Shown here: piece after piece, positions 16,741 to 25,003 of the stretch
Position numbering within the stretch: position 1 is the first letter of the stretch
Layout of the letters: the number at the start of each line of letters is the position of its first letter
Assembly: GCA_002403095.1 (NCBI GenBank)
Contig: DHHC01000016.1
Location: 62,001-126,000 of the forward strand
Direction: 5' to 3'
From: Leptolinea sp. UBA4782
Lineage (GTDB): Bacteria > Chloroflexota > Anaerolineae > Anaerolineales > Anaerolineaceae
DNA length: 64,000 nt
Position numbers and translations under genes: made by a program
Notes under the pieces: model-generated
Told to the model about the DNA's origin: nothing
Seen by the model: only the letters and a program-made list of their open reading frames with translations
The model's database searches: none

Positions 16741-16771
16741 AGAAAAGGCAGCTTGAGCTGCTGCCTTTTCT
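16741..16771 (-). terminator. Terminator of hsp20
   Basis: Perfect 12-bp arms AGAAAAGGCAGC (16741-16752) and GCTGCCTTTTCT (16760-16771), 7-nt loop, 27 nt beyond the hsp20 stop. The T-rich half lies at the end of the stem on the minus strand. Confidence 0.6.
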
Positions 16772-16798
16772 AACATCAACCATAACGGAGGAGAATGG

Positions 16799-17221
16799 TT
16801 ATTTCTTGGTGATCACTTTAATCGCTTTCGGTTTTGCCTGCTCGGCTTTAGGAATACGCAGCTTGAGCACACCGTTCTCAAACTCGGCTTCCGATTTGGC
16901 AGAATCGAGCTGCTCCGGCAGGGTAAGCGTGCGGCAGAATTTTCCAAAGGGGCGTTCAGCCAGCAAGTAGCGGGCGTTTTCCTCACGGTCATTCACCAGT
17001 TCACCCTGGATGCTGAGGGTTTCATTGACGATCTGGATATTAAGGTCTTCAGCTTTGATCCCCGGGATAAGGGCAGTGATGATATAAGCATCATCTTCTG
17101 CTTTAACATCGATTGGGAAGGTAACATTACATTCCTGCTGCTGCCATTCAGAATCCATCGTGCGCTGCATCATGTGCCGGGCTCGCCGTGCGGTTCCTGG
17201 ATAAGAAAAGTAGTAAGTCAT
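16799..17221 (-). CDS. Small heat shock protein, Hsp20 family
   Basis: A 140-residue chaperone with an alpha-crystallin domain over about residues 30-135: FPIDVKAEDDAYIITALIPG, LNIQIVNETLSIQGE, RPFGKFCRTLTLPEQ and ENGVLKLRIPK are its landmark strands, and the C-terminal AKPKAIKV fits the extension. It holds unfolding proteins in an ATP-independent way. Start 17221 has AGGAGG a few bases upstream. The upstream region carries an inverted repeat that brackets a likely promoter (17257-17297). The first 25 residues (MTYYFSYPGTARRARHMM) are unusually basic and aromatic. Confidence 0.93.
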   Translation of the reverse strand: MTYYFSYPGTARRARHMMQRTMDSEWQQQECNVTFPIDVKAEDDAYIITALIPGIKAEDLNIQIVNETLSIQGELVNDREENARYLLAERPFGKFCRTLTLPEQLDSAKSEAEFENGVLKLRIPKAEQAKPKAIKVITKK

Positions 17222-17256
17222 AGGGTCCTCCTGTATTTATTCATTGATTGTTTTCT

Positions 17257-17297
17257 TGCTTACATAATAACTTTTGGATATTGTTTTTTTGTAAGCA
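17257..17297. promoter_or_regulatory. Inverted repeat TGCTTACA-N25-TGTAAGCA around the hsp20 promoter
   Basis: Perfect 8-bp arms at 17257-17264 and 17290-17297. On the minus strand the distal arm overlaps a -35-like TTACAA and the proximal arm follows a -10-like TATTAT, so the two half sites flank the hsp20 promoter. This looks like an operator. It is not the CIRCE element (no TTAGCACTC). Confidence 0.45.
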
Positions 17298-17449
17298 CAA
17301 TATAGGAAATCTGTTAGAACAGGTAGCCCGCCCATGTTCGGCTGCCTTCCCGTTAAGACGAGAAGCGCATGACCGCGTAGCCAGCTGTTCGCAGCCAGTC
17401 ACATGCATGCTTTTCAATTTATGGTATCATCACACGGATTGGAGAAAAA

Positions 17450-17821
17450 ATGGAAGACCGTATTACAATCATCGAAGGACCAACCCCCGTCTTTGAAGAC
17501 AGTCATGACGGCTGGGCGATCGGGATGAATGAGGGTCCCATCCTTTATGACACAGCCCTTACCCGCCTGCGCACCTTTAACGGGCCGGCCCTGGTAGAAC
17601 GCTGCCACCGTGCCTGGAGCAAACAGGAACCCATCTACCTGCATTACCGCAACGAGATTGGGCTGGAAGAGAAGATTCCGATAGTTGCCGCCCGCGCCGT
17701 GGACACCGATGACGGCAATGTGCTTCTATTATGGGTGCGCCACGAAATTGATGACCTGGACCTCGACGAAGATGATGACATTGATATAGAAGATGATTCT
17801 GACGACCTGACTGGAGCCTGA
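17450..17821 (+). CDS. Conserved-looking protein with acidic tail, function unknown
   Basis: A 123-residue soluble protein that I do not recognise. The body (MEDRITIIEGPTPVFEDS, GPALVERCHRAW, EKIPIVAARAVDTDDG, LLLWVRHE) looks like a compact alpha/beta fold; the last 25 residues are almost entirely Asp/Glu with Leu and Ile. No signal peptide, membrane segment or metal motif is visible. GGAG lies 9 nt before ATG 17450. Its stop is 1 bp from the start of the cysteine desulfurase-like gene, so the two are likely co-transcribed and may act together. Confidence 0.7.
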   Translation: MEDRITIIEGPTPVFEDSHDGWAIGMNEGPILYDTALTRLRTFNGPALVERCHRAWSKQEPIYLHYRNEIGLEEKIPIVAARAVDTDDGNVLLLWVRHEIDDLDLDEDDDIDIEDDSDDLTGA

Positions 17822-17822
17822 T

Positions 17823-19070
17823 ATGCTGGACCTCACCGCCATCCGCAGCCACTTTCCCGCCCTTGCGGCAGACACAATCTTTTTGGATAATCCCGGGGGA
17901 ACCCAGGTCTGCCAGCAATCCATTGACAGGCTTACGGAATATTACCTGGAACGGAACGCCAACCATGGCGGTGCCTACCCAACCAGCGCCAGTTCGGATG
18001 CATCGGTAGACGAAGCCCGGGCTGCCATGGCAGATTTTCTGCATGCTGCCAGCCCGAATGAGATCGTGTTCGGCATGAACATGACCACCCTGACCTACAC
18101 CATCTCGCGTGCCCTGGCGCGCACCTTCCAGCCTGGCGACACCATCGTGGTCACCAAGTTGGATCATGATGCCAATATCTCTCCCTGGCTGCAGGCTGCT
18201 GAAGACCGGGGCTGCAAGGTGCGCTGGGTGAATTTCGACCGCCAGACAGGCATGCTGGATCTGGATGACTTCCAGGCTGCCATGCAGGAAAAACCCCGCC
18301 TGGCCGCATTCGGGTATGCTTCCAATGCGCTCGGTACCATTAACCCGGCCAAAAAGCTGGTGAAAATGGCGCACGCTGCTGGAGCCCTGGTGTATATCGA
18401 TGCTGTCCAGTATGCCCCGCATGGCCCTATTGATGTTCAGGACCTCGATTGCGATTTTCTGGTTTGTTCAGCTTACAAATTCTTCGGTCCGCACCTGGGA
18501 ATCCTGTACGGCAAGTACGACCTAATGGATTCCTTAACCGCGTACCGCGTGCGTCCTGCCCCGTCCACCCCGCCTGGTAAGTTTGAGACAGGCACAGGTT
18601 CCTTTGAAGCCATGAATGGCGTCCTTGGCACCCTGGAGTATTTCGAATGGCTGGGGAAATCTTTTGGGTTAGAGCATATTGAAATGCTTTCAGGTAAATA
18701 TTCCGGCAGGGCTCTGACTTACAAGAAAGCCATGCATGCCCTGCGTGCCTATGAACATGAAATGAACAGCCGCTTCCTGCAGATATTTGATTCCATTCCC
18801 AATGTTACCCTGTACGGTCCCTGGCAGGTGGAAGACCGCGTGGCAACCTTCTCATTCCAGGTGGCTGGCAAGCCCTCCCGCCAGGCAGCAGAAGAATTCG
18901 GCAAAGCAGGCATCAACCTTTGGGATGGGAATTTTTATGCACTCGCAGTCACCCAGCACCTGGGTGTGGAAGAGACTGGCGGGCTTGTTAGAGTAGGTGC
19001 AGTACATTACAACACCTTTGATGAGATTGAGAAGTTCGCTGAGGTATTAAAGTCCATCGCAGCATCATAA
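17823..19070 (+). CDS. Cysteine desulfurase-like class V aminotransferase (VC1184 type)
   Basis: PLP-dependent enzyme of fold type I (415 aa). The opening FLDNPGGTQVCQQSIDRL, followed by NANHGGAYPTSASSD, is the wording of the VC1184 subgroup of cysteine desulfurase-like proteins. The PLP lysine is in FLVCSAYKFFGPHLG and the cofactor-binding region is YIDAVQYAPHGPIDV. The members of this subgroup lack a proven substrate; many are annotated as desulfurases without Fe-S assembly partners, and none of those partners is nearby. It follows the acidic protein gene at 17450 with a 1-bp gap. Confidence 0.85.
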   Translation: MLDLTAIRSHFPALAADTIFLDNPGGTQVCQQSIDRLTEYYLERNANHGGAYPTSASSDASVDEARAAMADFLHAASPNEIVFGMNMTTLTYTISRALARTFQPGDTIVVTKLDHDANISPWLQAAEDRGCKVRWVNFDRQTGMLDLDDFQAAMQEKPRLAAFGYASNALGTINPAKKLVKMAHAAGALVYIDAVQYAPHGPIDVQDLDCDFLVCSAYKFFGPHLGILYGKYDLMDSLTAYRVRPAPSTPPGKFETGTGSFEAMNGVLGTLEYFEWLGKSFGLEHIEMLSGKYSGRALTYKKAMHALRAYEHEMNSRFLQIFDSIPNVTLYGPWQVEDRVATFSFQVAGKPSRQAAEEFGKAGINLWDGNFYALAVTQHLGVEETGGLVRVGAVHYNTFDEIEKFAEVLKSIAAS

Positions 19071-19140
19071 TTGCTAATTGCTTATGACTTATACGGCAAT
19101 TCCAAGTTGACCACCAAGGAAAACCAAGCATTGTAATAAC

Positions 19141-19172
19141 ACTGCCAATTAATGGAATGATTAATTGGCAGT
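19141..19172. repeat. 13-bp perfect inverted repeat
   Basis: ACTGCCAATTAAT (19141-19153) and ATTAATTGGCAGT (19160-19172) with a 6-nt loop form a strong hairpin in the 151-bp gap between the desulfurase-like gene and the permease fusion gene. There is no T-tract on either side, so it is either a rho-independent terminator of unusual form, an RNA-stabilising hairpin or a protein-binding site. Confidence 0.6.
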
Positions 19173-19221
19173 AAACTTATCAGGGAAAGTCCTGTAGAAC
19201 CTGCAGTAAACGCTTGCACTA

Positions 19222-22200
19222 ATGGAACAACTTTCTTCAACTATCCAGCCAATTCTCAAGCAAGCCGCCCAGGCTCTGCAGCAGGGAAACACACTTGCAG
19301 CAGCCGGCTTGGCGGCAGGGATTTTACGGCTGGATCCGAATAATGTCCAGGCATTGCTGATCCTGGCATACTGCAGCAGCCCGCAAGAAGGGTTGGCTTA
19401 CTTGCACCAGGCAGAAAAGATTGCTCCAGGAAATCCCTCTGTCCAGAAGGCGCTCCGCTGGGCAGCTTTGCGGGTAGAGCAAACCTCCCTTGGAATGCCT
19501 GTAGCTAACGGAGAAAAGCCACAATTCAGCAGTCAAGAGACCGTTGATGAGGACGAGGAAATCACCCAGCCGGTGACCATTCACCAGGAAACGCCTCATC
19601 CCCTTCGGCCTGTGAGCAGCCAATCTTCCGCAGATAAGCGTGAAGTTCAACGGATGCTATCAAGTGCCCGCTGGAAATCCACCCTCCAGGTAATCCGGTT
19701 CCTGGTTTCAAAAGCCCTGTTAATTTTTGCAACGATTTTTGTCGGGGTGTTTATCACCATCATCATCGCAAACCGTCCAATCAACACGGGCTATGGGGTA
19801 AAACCGCCCCCCCTCGAATCAAGCATCGTGCAACAGGTAGACCTGATGATCAAGGTATATACCTACAATGACCCTGCCTACCAGGAGATGTCGGAAGTGC
19901 AGCAGCAAAAGGCCGTCTCAGCGATGCAAGAGCTTTTGTACGAAGACCTTGGTTTGAAATTGCCCTATTTTCAACGGAACCTGCGGTGGACCTTAAATGC
20001 CCTCAGATTCGATTGGGGCGCGCTGGAAAGGATTGCCACCAGTTCGGGGAAAGGATTTTCATACAGACCTGACACCATCAGCCAGAATGATATCGTTTTA
20101 GACACACTGCCAAAGACTATCCTGCTGGCAGTTTCAGCCAACCTGTTGATCTTCCTGCTGGGCATTCCTCTGGCGCTGCTGCTTTCCAGGAAACAGGGCG
20201 CTTGGTTCGACCGTTTTTTCACATTTCTAACACCGGTCTTCTCAATTCCTAGCTGGGTGATTGGGATTGTTCTAATTGCTATTTTTGCTGTGTTTCTCAA
20301 GGTTCTGCCTGTTGCAGGCATGTATGATATTCAGCGTCCAGAGGACCCTCTCCTTTTCGTCCTGATGGTCATGAAACATATGGTTCTGCCGGTCACTGCC
20401 ATTGTTCTCAGCCTTTTCTTTCAACTGGTGTATTCCTGGCGCACTTACTTCATGATTTATTCTGAAGAAGATTACGTAACCCAGGGAATTGCCCAGGGAT
20501 TGAACCACCGGAAGCTGCAAAACCAGTACATCCTCCGCCCCGGTCTCTCGTACATTATCACCACTTTCACCCTTATGCTGGTCTCATTCTGGCAGATGAC
20601 CATGGCGCTGGAAGTGATCTTCAGCTGGCCTGGGGTAGGTTTGTTGTTCATCAAAGTAGGGCTGCCAAATTTCTGGGGTGAAAGTATGTACCCGGGCAAC
20701 CTGCTCATCGCCATCACGGTGATCGTGATCTTTGCATACCTGCTAGGCTTGGCTGTTTTCCTGCTGGACATCGCCTATGTCCTGGTTGACCCGCGCATCC
20801 ACCTTCTCAAAGGCGAGCCCATCCTGCGGCAGAGAAAAGCCCGGTCAGGGGTGCAGTCGGCCAGGCGAATTCCTGGAACTGCAATCAGGTTCTCCCGTAA
20901 AGGAGCAGGATCTGGAGAACAGGCAGAAAAGCACTCACCTGGAAAATCTGGCGGCTGGGGTGATGTTTTAGCAACGCTAAAAAAAACAGCCACCGCTTTT
21001 TGGGGATTTATAAAGACACTCTGGCATTATCCCTCGGCAGTTCTTGGCTTCTTTTTAATCCTGTTCTTGCTGGCAGGTTCATTGTATGCACTGCTATTCC
21101 TTCCCTACGAGAAGATCGGGGCAGAATGGGGCGGCAGCCGGCTCTCCGGTCAGGCAGATGTCCCTGCCCTGGCAAAACCTGCCTGGGTGAATTTCTTCAA
21201 GATGGATAAATACCTTTCCAGGATTATCCTCGAAAGTGATTCTGAAGGGGTGATAAAGGAAGAAGGCGCATTTGAGAATAACCTGAAGAAAGTTTCGTAC
21301 ACCTACACATTTAATTATGAATACGCTGATTTCCCACAGGAGGTTTTCCTCTACCTGGCGGGGAACTTCAAAGAGAAGCAGTCGTTTGTAACGCTTACCT
21401 GGACCACCCCGGATGGCAGGGAATTCAAGCTCAAGAGCACATCCGTGGAACCGGAATTGACCTATACCTTCGAAAATGGGTTGAATGCCCGGAACCTGGT
21501 CAACCAGAATAAAAACTGGCAAAAGTGGTTCATTTTTGGCCAGATACACCCCACCCCGAGCCATTACCTGTTGTTTGCCGACCCGGATGCCGACATTCCA
21601 CAAGTGATGAAAGGCACCTACAGCCTGCGGATGGATGGGTTCATATTTGAGGAGGGAAATGACATCCAGGGCCGCCTGGTGCTGCTGGGGCAGGTTTTTG
21701 GCTTTGCTGGTACAGACCGGATGCGCCGGGACTTATTGACCCCGTTATTATGGGGGATGCCGGTGGCACTGGGATTTGGCCTGTTTGGCGCATTGATTAC
21801 AACCGTCCTGTCAATGTTTCTCTCCGCCGCAGGGGTTTGGTTTGGCGGCTGGGTGGACAGCCTGATCCAGCGCCTGACAGAAGTTAACCTGGTGTTGCCC
21901 ATCCTTGCCATTTGTGTGATGGCATACGCATTCCTCAACCTCAGCTTATGGCTGATATTCTTCATCGTAGTTATCCTCAATGTCTTTGGAAGCCCGGTAA
22001 AAAACTTCCGCTCGGCTTTCTTGAACATTAAGGACGCACCTTACATAGAAGGCGCCCAGGCATACGGGGCAAGCAGTCTGAGAATCATCACCAAGTATAT
22101 GGTACCCCGCATTATCCCGGTCCTGATCCCGCAATTGATCATCCTGATACCCAGCTACGTGTTCCTGGAAGTAACCCTCGGATTATTCAATATCTCAACA

Positions 22201-22374
22201 GGTTTGCCAACCTGGGGCACAATCATCTACCAGGCATTAACCCAGGGGGCGCTGTATTATGCCCATTACCGCCTGCTGGAGCCGCTGGCAATGGTGTTGA
22301 TTACCGGCATTGCCTTTTCGCTGTTCGGTTTCAGCCTAGAGCGCATACTCAATCCACGCCTGCAGAGCGGATAA
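19222..22374 (+). CDS. Single-chain peptide-type ABC permease: TPR-like head, DppB and DppC fused
   Basis: A 1050-residue protein. Residues 1-95 form a TPR-like helical head (IRL-type repeat ILRLDPNNVQALLILAY), then an acidic linker, then a DppB-like permease (about 157-525) with an N-terminal TM, a large outside loop and the ATPase-contact loop EEDYVTQGIAQGLNHRK; then a basic linker and a DppC-like permease (about 600-1050) with an outside insert of about 190 residues and contact loop APYIEGAQAYGASSLR. Normally DppB and DppC are separate genes beside a binding protein and ATPases; none is adjacent. No good ribosome binding site precedes ATG 19222. An importer or a machinery-associated membrane complex are both possible. 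Confidence 0.85.
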   Translation: MEQLSSTIQPILKQAAQALQQGNTLAAAGLAAGILRLDPNNVQALLILAYCSSPQEGLAYLHQAEKIAPGNPSVQKALRWAALRVEQTSLGMPVANGEKPQFSSQETVDEDEEITQPVTIHQETPHPLRPVSSQSSADKREVQRMLSSARWKSTLQVIRFLVSKALLIFATIFVGVFITIIIANRPINTGYGVKPPPLESSIVQQVDLMIKVYTYNDPAYQEMSEVQQQKAVSAMQELLYEDLGLKLPYFQRNLRWTLNALRFDWGALERIATSSGKGFSYRPDTISQNDIVLDTLPKTILLAVSANLLIFLLGIPLALLLSRKQGAWFDRFFTFLTPVFSIPSWVIGIVLIAIFAVFLKVLPVAGMYDIQRPEDPLLFVLMVMKHMVLPVTAIVLSLFFQLVYSWRTYFMIYSEEDYVTQGIAQGLNHRKLQNQYILRPGLSYIITTFTLMLVSFWQMTMALEVIFSWPGVGLLFIKVGLPNFWGESMYPGNLLIAITVIVIFAYLLGLAVFLLDIAYVLVDPRIHLLKGEPILRQRKARSGVQSARRIPGTAIRFSRKGAGSGEQAEKHSPGKSGGWGDVLATLKKTATAFWGFIKTLWHYPSAVLGFFLILFLLAGSLYALLFLPYEKIGAEWGGSRLSGQADVPALAKPAWVNFFKMDKYLSRIILESDSEGVIKEEGAFENNLKKVSYTYTFNYEYADFPQEVFLYLAGNFKEKQSFVTLTWTTPDGREFKLKSTSVEPELTYTFENGLNARNLVNQNKNWQKWFIFGQIHPTPSHYLLFADPDADIPQVMKGTYSLRMDGFIFEEGNDIQGRLVLLGQVFGFAGTDRMRRDLLTPLLWGMPVALGFGLFGALITTVLSMFLSAAGVWFGGWVDSLIQRLTEVNLVLPILAICVMAYAFLNLSLWLIFFIVVILNVFGSPVKNFRSAFLNIKDAPYIEGAQAYGASSLRIITKYMVPRIIPVLIPQLIILIPSYVFLEVTLGLFNISTGLPTWGTIIYQALTQGALYYAHYRLLEPLAMVLITGIAFSLFGFSLERILNPRLQSG

Positions 22375-22441
22375 GCACTTCTTTAGCCAGGCGATAAACT
22401 TCAGGCTGGGTTGGCGCACATCGGGAACCCGGATTAGTTGT

Positions 22442-22450
22442 TGATATAAT
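22442..22450 (+). promoter_or_regulatory. Extended -10 (TGATATAAT) 7 nt before a start codon
   Basis: TGA plus TATAAT (22445-22450), with ATG 22458 following after 7 nt and no ribosome binding site. This fits a leaderless transcript for the C39-like peptidase. Confidence 0.6.
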
Positions 22451-22457
22451 ACATTTC

Positions 22458-23744
22458 ATGAAGAAACAACGAAGAATATTCTTGCGCATCCTGTTGCTGG
22501 TTGTATTCCTGGCAGCAGTTGCTCTGGCAATCCCCTCCCTGCGAGAGCGGATTTTCTATCAGACCGAACAGTTGTGGATCAAGGTGGATTACATCCTCCA
22601 TCCGCCTGAAGAAAACCTGTTTACACCCGCCACCCCGGTTCCCGGTGGTTCTGGGCAAAACCCGGCTGCATTGACTCCTACTATCACAGCCACACCTTCG
22701 CCAAACCCAGTTGTCCCCACTGCAACCCCGACCTTGACCCCAACCCCAATCCCGGAGCAGGTTTCTCTCAAGGGGGTGATCTACCAGACCCAGAAGGGTT
22801 TCTATAACTTCTGTGCTCCAGCCAACCTGTTTATGGCGCTTACTTACTGGGGCTGGCGCGGCGATGTAAATGAAATTGGTGCTTACCTCAAGCCATACAA
22901 TGAGGATAAGAATGTGATGCCGTACGAGATGGCAAATTATGTCCAGGAGAAGACCGATTTCGAGATCATCACCCGCTATGGCGGCACTATCGACCTTTTA
23001 AAACGGCTGATTGCTGCCGGTTATCCGGTGTTGATCGAAAAGGGCACCTATAGCCGTGATATTACCGGCAAGATCAGCTGGATGGGACATTACAACGTCA
23101 TTACCGGTTATGATGATGCCGAACAGGTCTTCATCACCCAGGATTCCCTGCTATCCCAGGATTACAAGATCTCATACGATCTGATCACCAGCGAATGGCG
23201 CGGGTTCAATTACGTCTTCCAGGTGATCTACCCGCTTGACCATACTGAATCTGTCCTTGCTGTTTTGGGAGATTACGTGGATGAAGTCACCAGCTACCAG
23301 ATCGCAGCAACAACCGCCTCAAATGAAGCCGTAGCATTGAGCGGGAACGATCAGTTCCATGCCTGGTTCAATCGGGGCACCAGCCTCCAGCTGCTGCAGG
23401 ATTATTACGGCTCCGCCGCGGCCTTCGACCAGGCATTCCAGTTGCTTCCGCTGTTGGAAAAGGATTCCCGCCCCTGGCGCATCGTTTGGTACCAGACCGG
23501 GCCGTACTTCAGCTACTACTACACCGGCCGCTACCAGGACCTGGTTGCCCTGGCTACTACAACCATTGACGCAGCTACCCAGCCTTATTTTGAAGAGAGC
23601 TTTTACTGGCGCGCGATGGGATATGCTGCGCTGGGTGACATGACATCCGCAAAGACTGATTTTTGTACCAGCCTGAAATACCATAAGGATTTTCCACCTA
23701 CACTTGAGCAGATGCAAAACCTTGGCTTATCCGATTGCCCATGA
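22458..23744 (+). CDS. C39-like cysteine peptidase with TPR region, membrane anchored
   Basis: A 428-residue exported protein. A basic start (MKKQRR) and one hydrophobic segment (IFLRILLLVVFLAAVALAI) anchor it; a Thr/Pro linker follows. The papain-like domain (about 100-270) shows cysteine in YNFCAPANLFMALTYWGW, histidine in GHYNVITGY and aspartate in VFITQDSLLSQ, matching the peptidase_C39_2 arrangement. The C-terminal 150 residues are TPR-like helices (WFNRGTSLQLLQDYYGSAAAFDQAF). It probably cleaves or binds peptides outside the membrane. The gene overlaps sbcD by 4 bp (ATGA), though no functional tie is apparent. Confidence 0.8.
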   Translation: MKKQRRIFLRILLLVVFLAAVALAIPSLRERIFYQTEQLWIKVDYILHPPEENLFTPATPVPGGSGQNPAALTPTITATPSPNPVVPTATPTLTPTPIPEQVSLKGVIYQTQKGFYNFCAPANLFMALTYWGWRGDVNEIGAYLKPYNEDKNVMPYEMANYVQEKTDFEIITRYGGTIDLLKRLIAAGYPVLIEKGTYSRDITGKISWMGHYNVITGYDDAEQVFITQDSLLSQDYKISYDLITSEWRGFNYVFQVIYPLDHTESVLAVLGDYVDEVTSYQIAATTASNEAVALSGNDQFHAWFNRGTSLQLLQDYYGSAAAFDQAFQLLPLLEKDSRPWRIVWYQTGPYFSYYYTGRYQDLVALATTTIDAATQPYFEESFYWRAMGYAALGDMTSAKTDFCTSLKYHKDFPPTLEQMQNLGLSDCP

Positions 23745-25003
23745 TCAGAATCTTACACTTCGCAGACGCACATATCGACATTGCTGCCCAGGGCCGGCAT
23801 GACCCTGAAAGCGGGCTGCCCGTCCGCATGCTGGACTTTCTCAAGTCTCTTGATACGATCGTGGACACAGCTGTTGCTGAGAAAGTCGACATGGTCATCT
23901 TTGCCGGCGACGCCTACAAAGACCGCACCCCGGTTCCTACTTATCAGCGCGAGTGGGGAAAACGCATCATTCGCCTTTCACAGGCTGGCATTCCCACTCT
24001 TTTACTGGTGGGGAACCATGATGTTTCTCCCGCAGCCAACCGGGCTAACACCTTGGAGGAATACGACACCCTCCAGGTTCCGCACGTGATTGTGGTTAAG
24101 AAACCCGGGATTCTAAAGCCGGAAAATCTCGAAGGACTGCCTTTGCAGATCATTGCCCTGCCCTGGATTTCGCGTTCAGGTTTGCTGGCACACCAGGAAG
24201 ATATCTCGCTGTCTGCAGATAAAATCAACGCAGCCATCGAAGGTCATATCGACCAGCTGGTGGATTTTTGGATAAATGATCTCGATCCTTCACTGCCGGC
24301 TGTGTTGACCGCTCACGGCTCGGTCGCCGGGGCTACTTACGGCGCTGAACGCAGTGTGATGCTTGGAAATGACATCATTCTGCCCGGGTCGATGGTTAAG
24401 AATCCTGTATTCAGCTATACCGCCCTGGGTCACATCCATAAAGCGCAGGATGTTAATGAGGGGAACCAGCCGCCTGTGATTTATCCCGGCTCCATTGAGC
24501 GGGTGGATTTCGGTGAGATCAGCGACGAAAAATTCTTCGTAATAGCTGAGATTGAGCCAGGCAAACCCACCAGAGTGATATGGCACAAACTGAACGGACG
24601 GAAATTCATTGACCGGTATGTCAAAGTGCAGAATGCAGAACTGGCAATGGCACAGATCCGATCCGCGCTGCCGTCGCAGCAGGAGATGGAAGGCGCTATC
24701 ATGCGGCTGGTGATTGAGTACCCGCGCGAGTGGGAAAGTATGATCGATGAAAGCGAAATTCGCCGGGCATGCCAGGACACAATGGAATTGCATTTCATCC
24801 GCAAAGCCCAGAGTGAAGCCAGGCTGCGGCTGCCTGAAGATCAATCCATCAACAGCCTGTCACATATCGACCTGCTGGAGATCTTCTGGAAAAGCATCGA
24901 CCTGGACACTGAAGAACTGGACATAATGAAAAAGATCGCAGGGGAGATCATCCGGGAAGAAGAAACGGAACCACTGCCGGAACAGGGAGCTGAAGGGCAA
25001 TGA
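23741..25003 (+). CDS. sbcD: DNA repair exonuclease SbcD (Mre11-like)
   Basis: Manganese-dependent nuclease of the Mre11/SbcD family (420 aa). The phosphodiesterase motifs are in order: FADAHIDI (I), VIFAGDAYKD (II), LLVGNHDV (III), LTAHGSV (IV) and ALGHIHK (V). The C-terminal 130 residues fit the capping region. With SbcC it trims hairpins and protein-blocked DNA ends. ATG 23741 overlaps the peptidase stop; the TTG at 23735 is less likely. It overlaps sbcC by 4 bp, as expected for a two-subunit complex. Confidence 0.92.
   Translation: MIRILHFADAHIDIAAQGRHDPESGLPVRMLDFLKSLDTIVDTAVAEKVDMVIFAGDAYKDRTPVPTYQREWGKRIIRLSQAGIPTLLLVGNHDVSPAANRANTLEEYDTLQVPHVIVVKKPGILKPENLEGLPLQIIALPWISRSGLLAHQEDISLSADKINAAIEGHIDQLVDFWINDLDPSLPAVLTAHGSVAGATYGAERSVMLGNDIILPGSMVKNPVFSYTALGHIHKAQDVNEGNQPPVIYPGSIERVDFGEISDEKFFVIAEIEPGKPTRVIWHKLNGRKFIDRYVKVQNAELAMAQIRSALPSQQEMEGAIMRLVIEYPREWESMIDESEIRRACQDTMELHFIRKAQSEARLRLPEDQSINSLSHIDLLEIFWKSIDLDTEELDIMKKIAGEIIREEETEPLPEQGAEGQ

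Noticed and set aside
17577..18422. 281-codon minus-strand frame across the acidic protein and the desulfurase-like gene
   Set aside because: Antisense to two supported genes; composition is that of a shadow frame.
22375..22457. A terminator after the permease fusion
   Set aside because: No stem followed by a T-run can be made in this gap.
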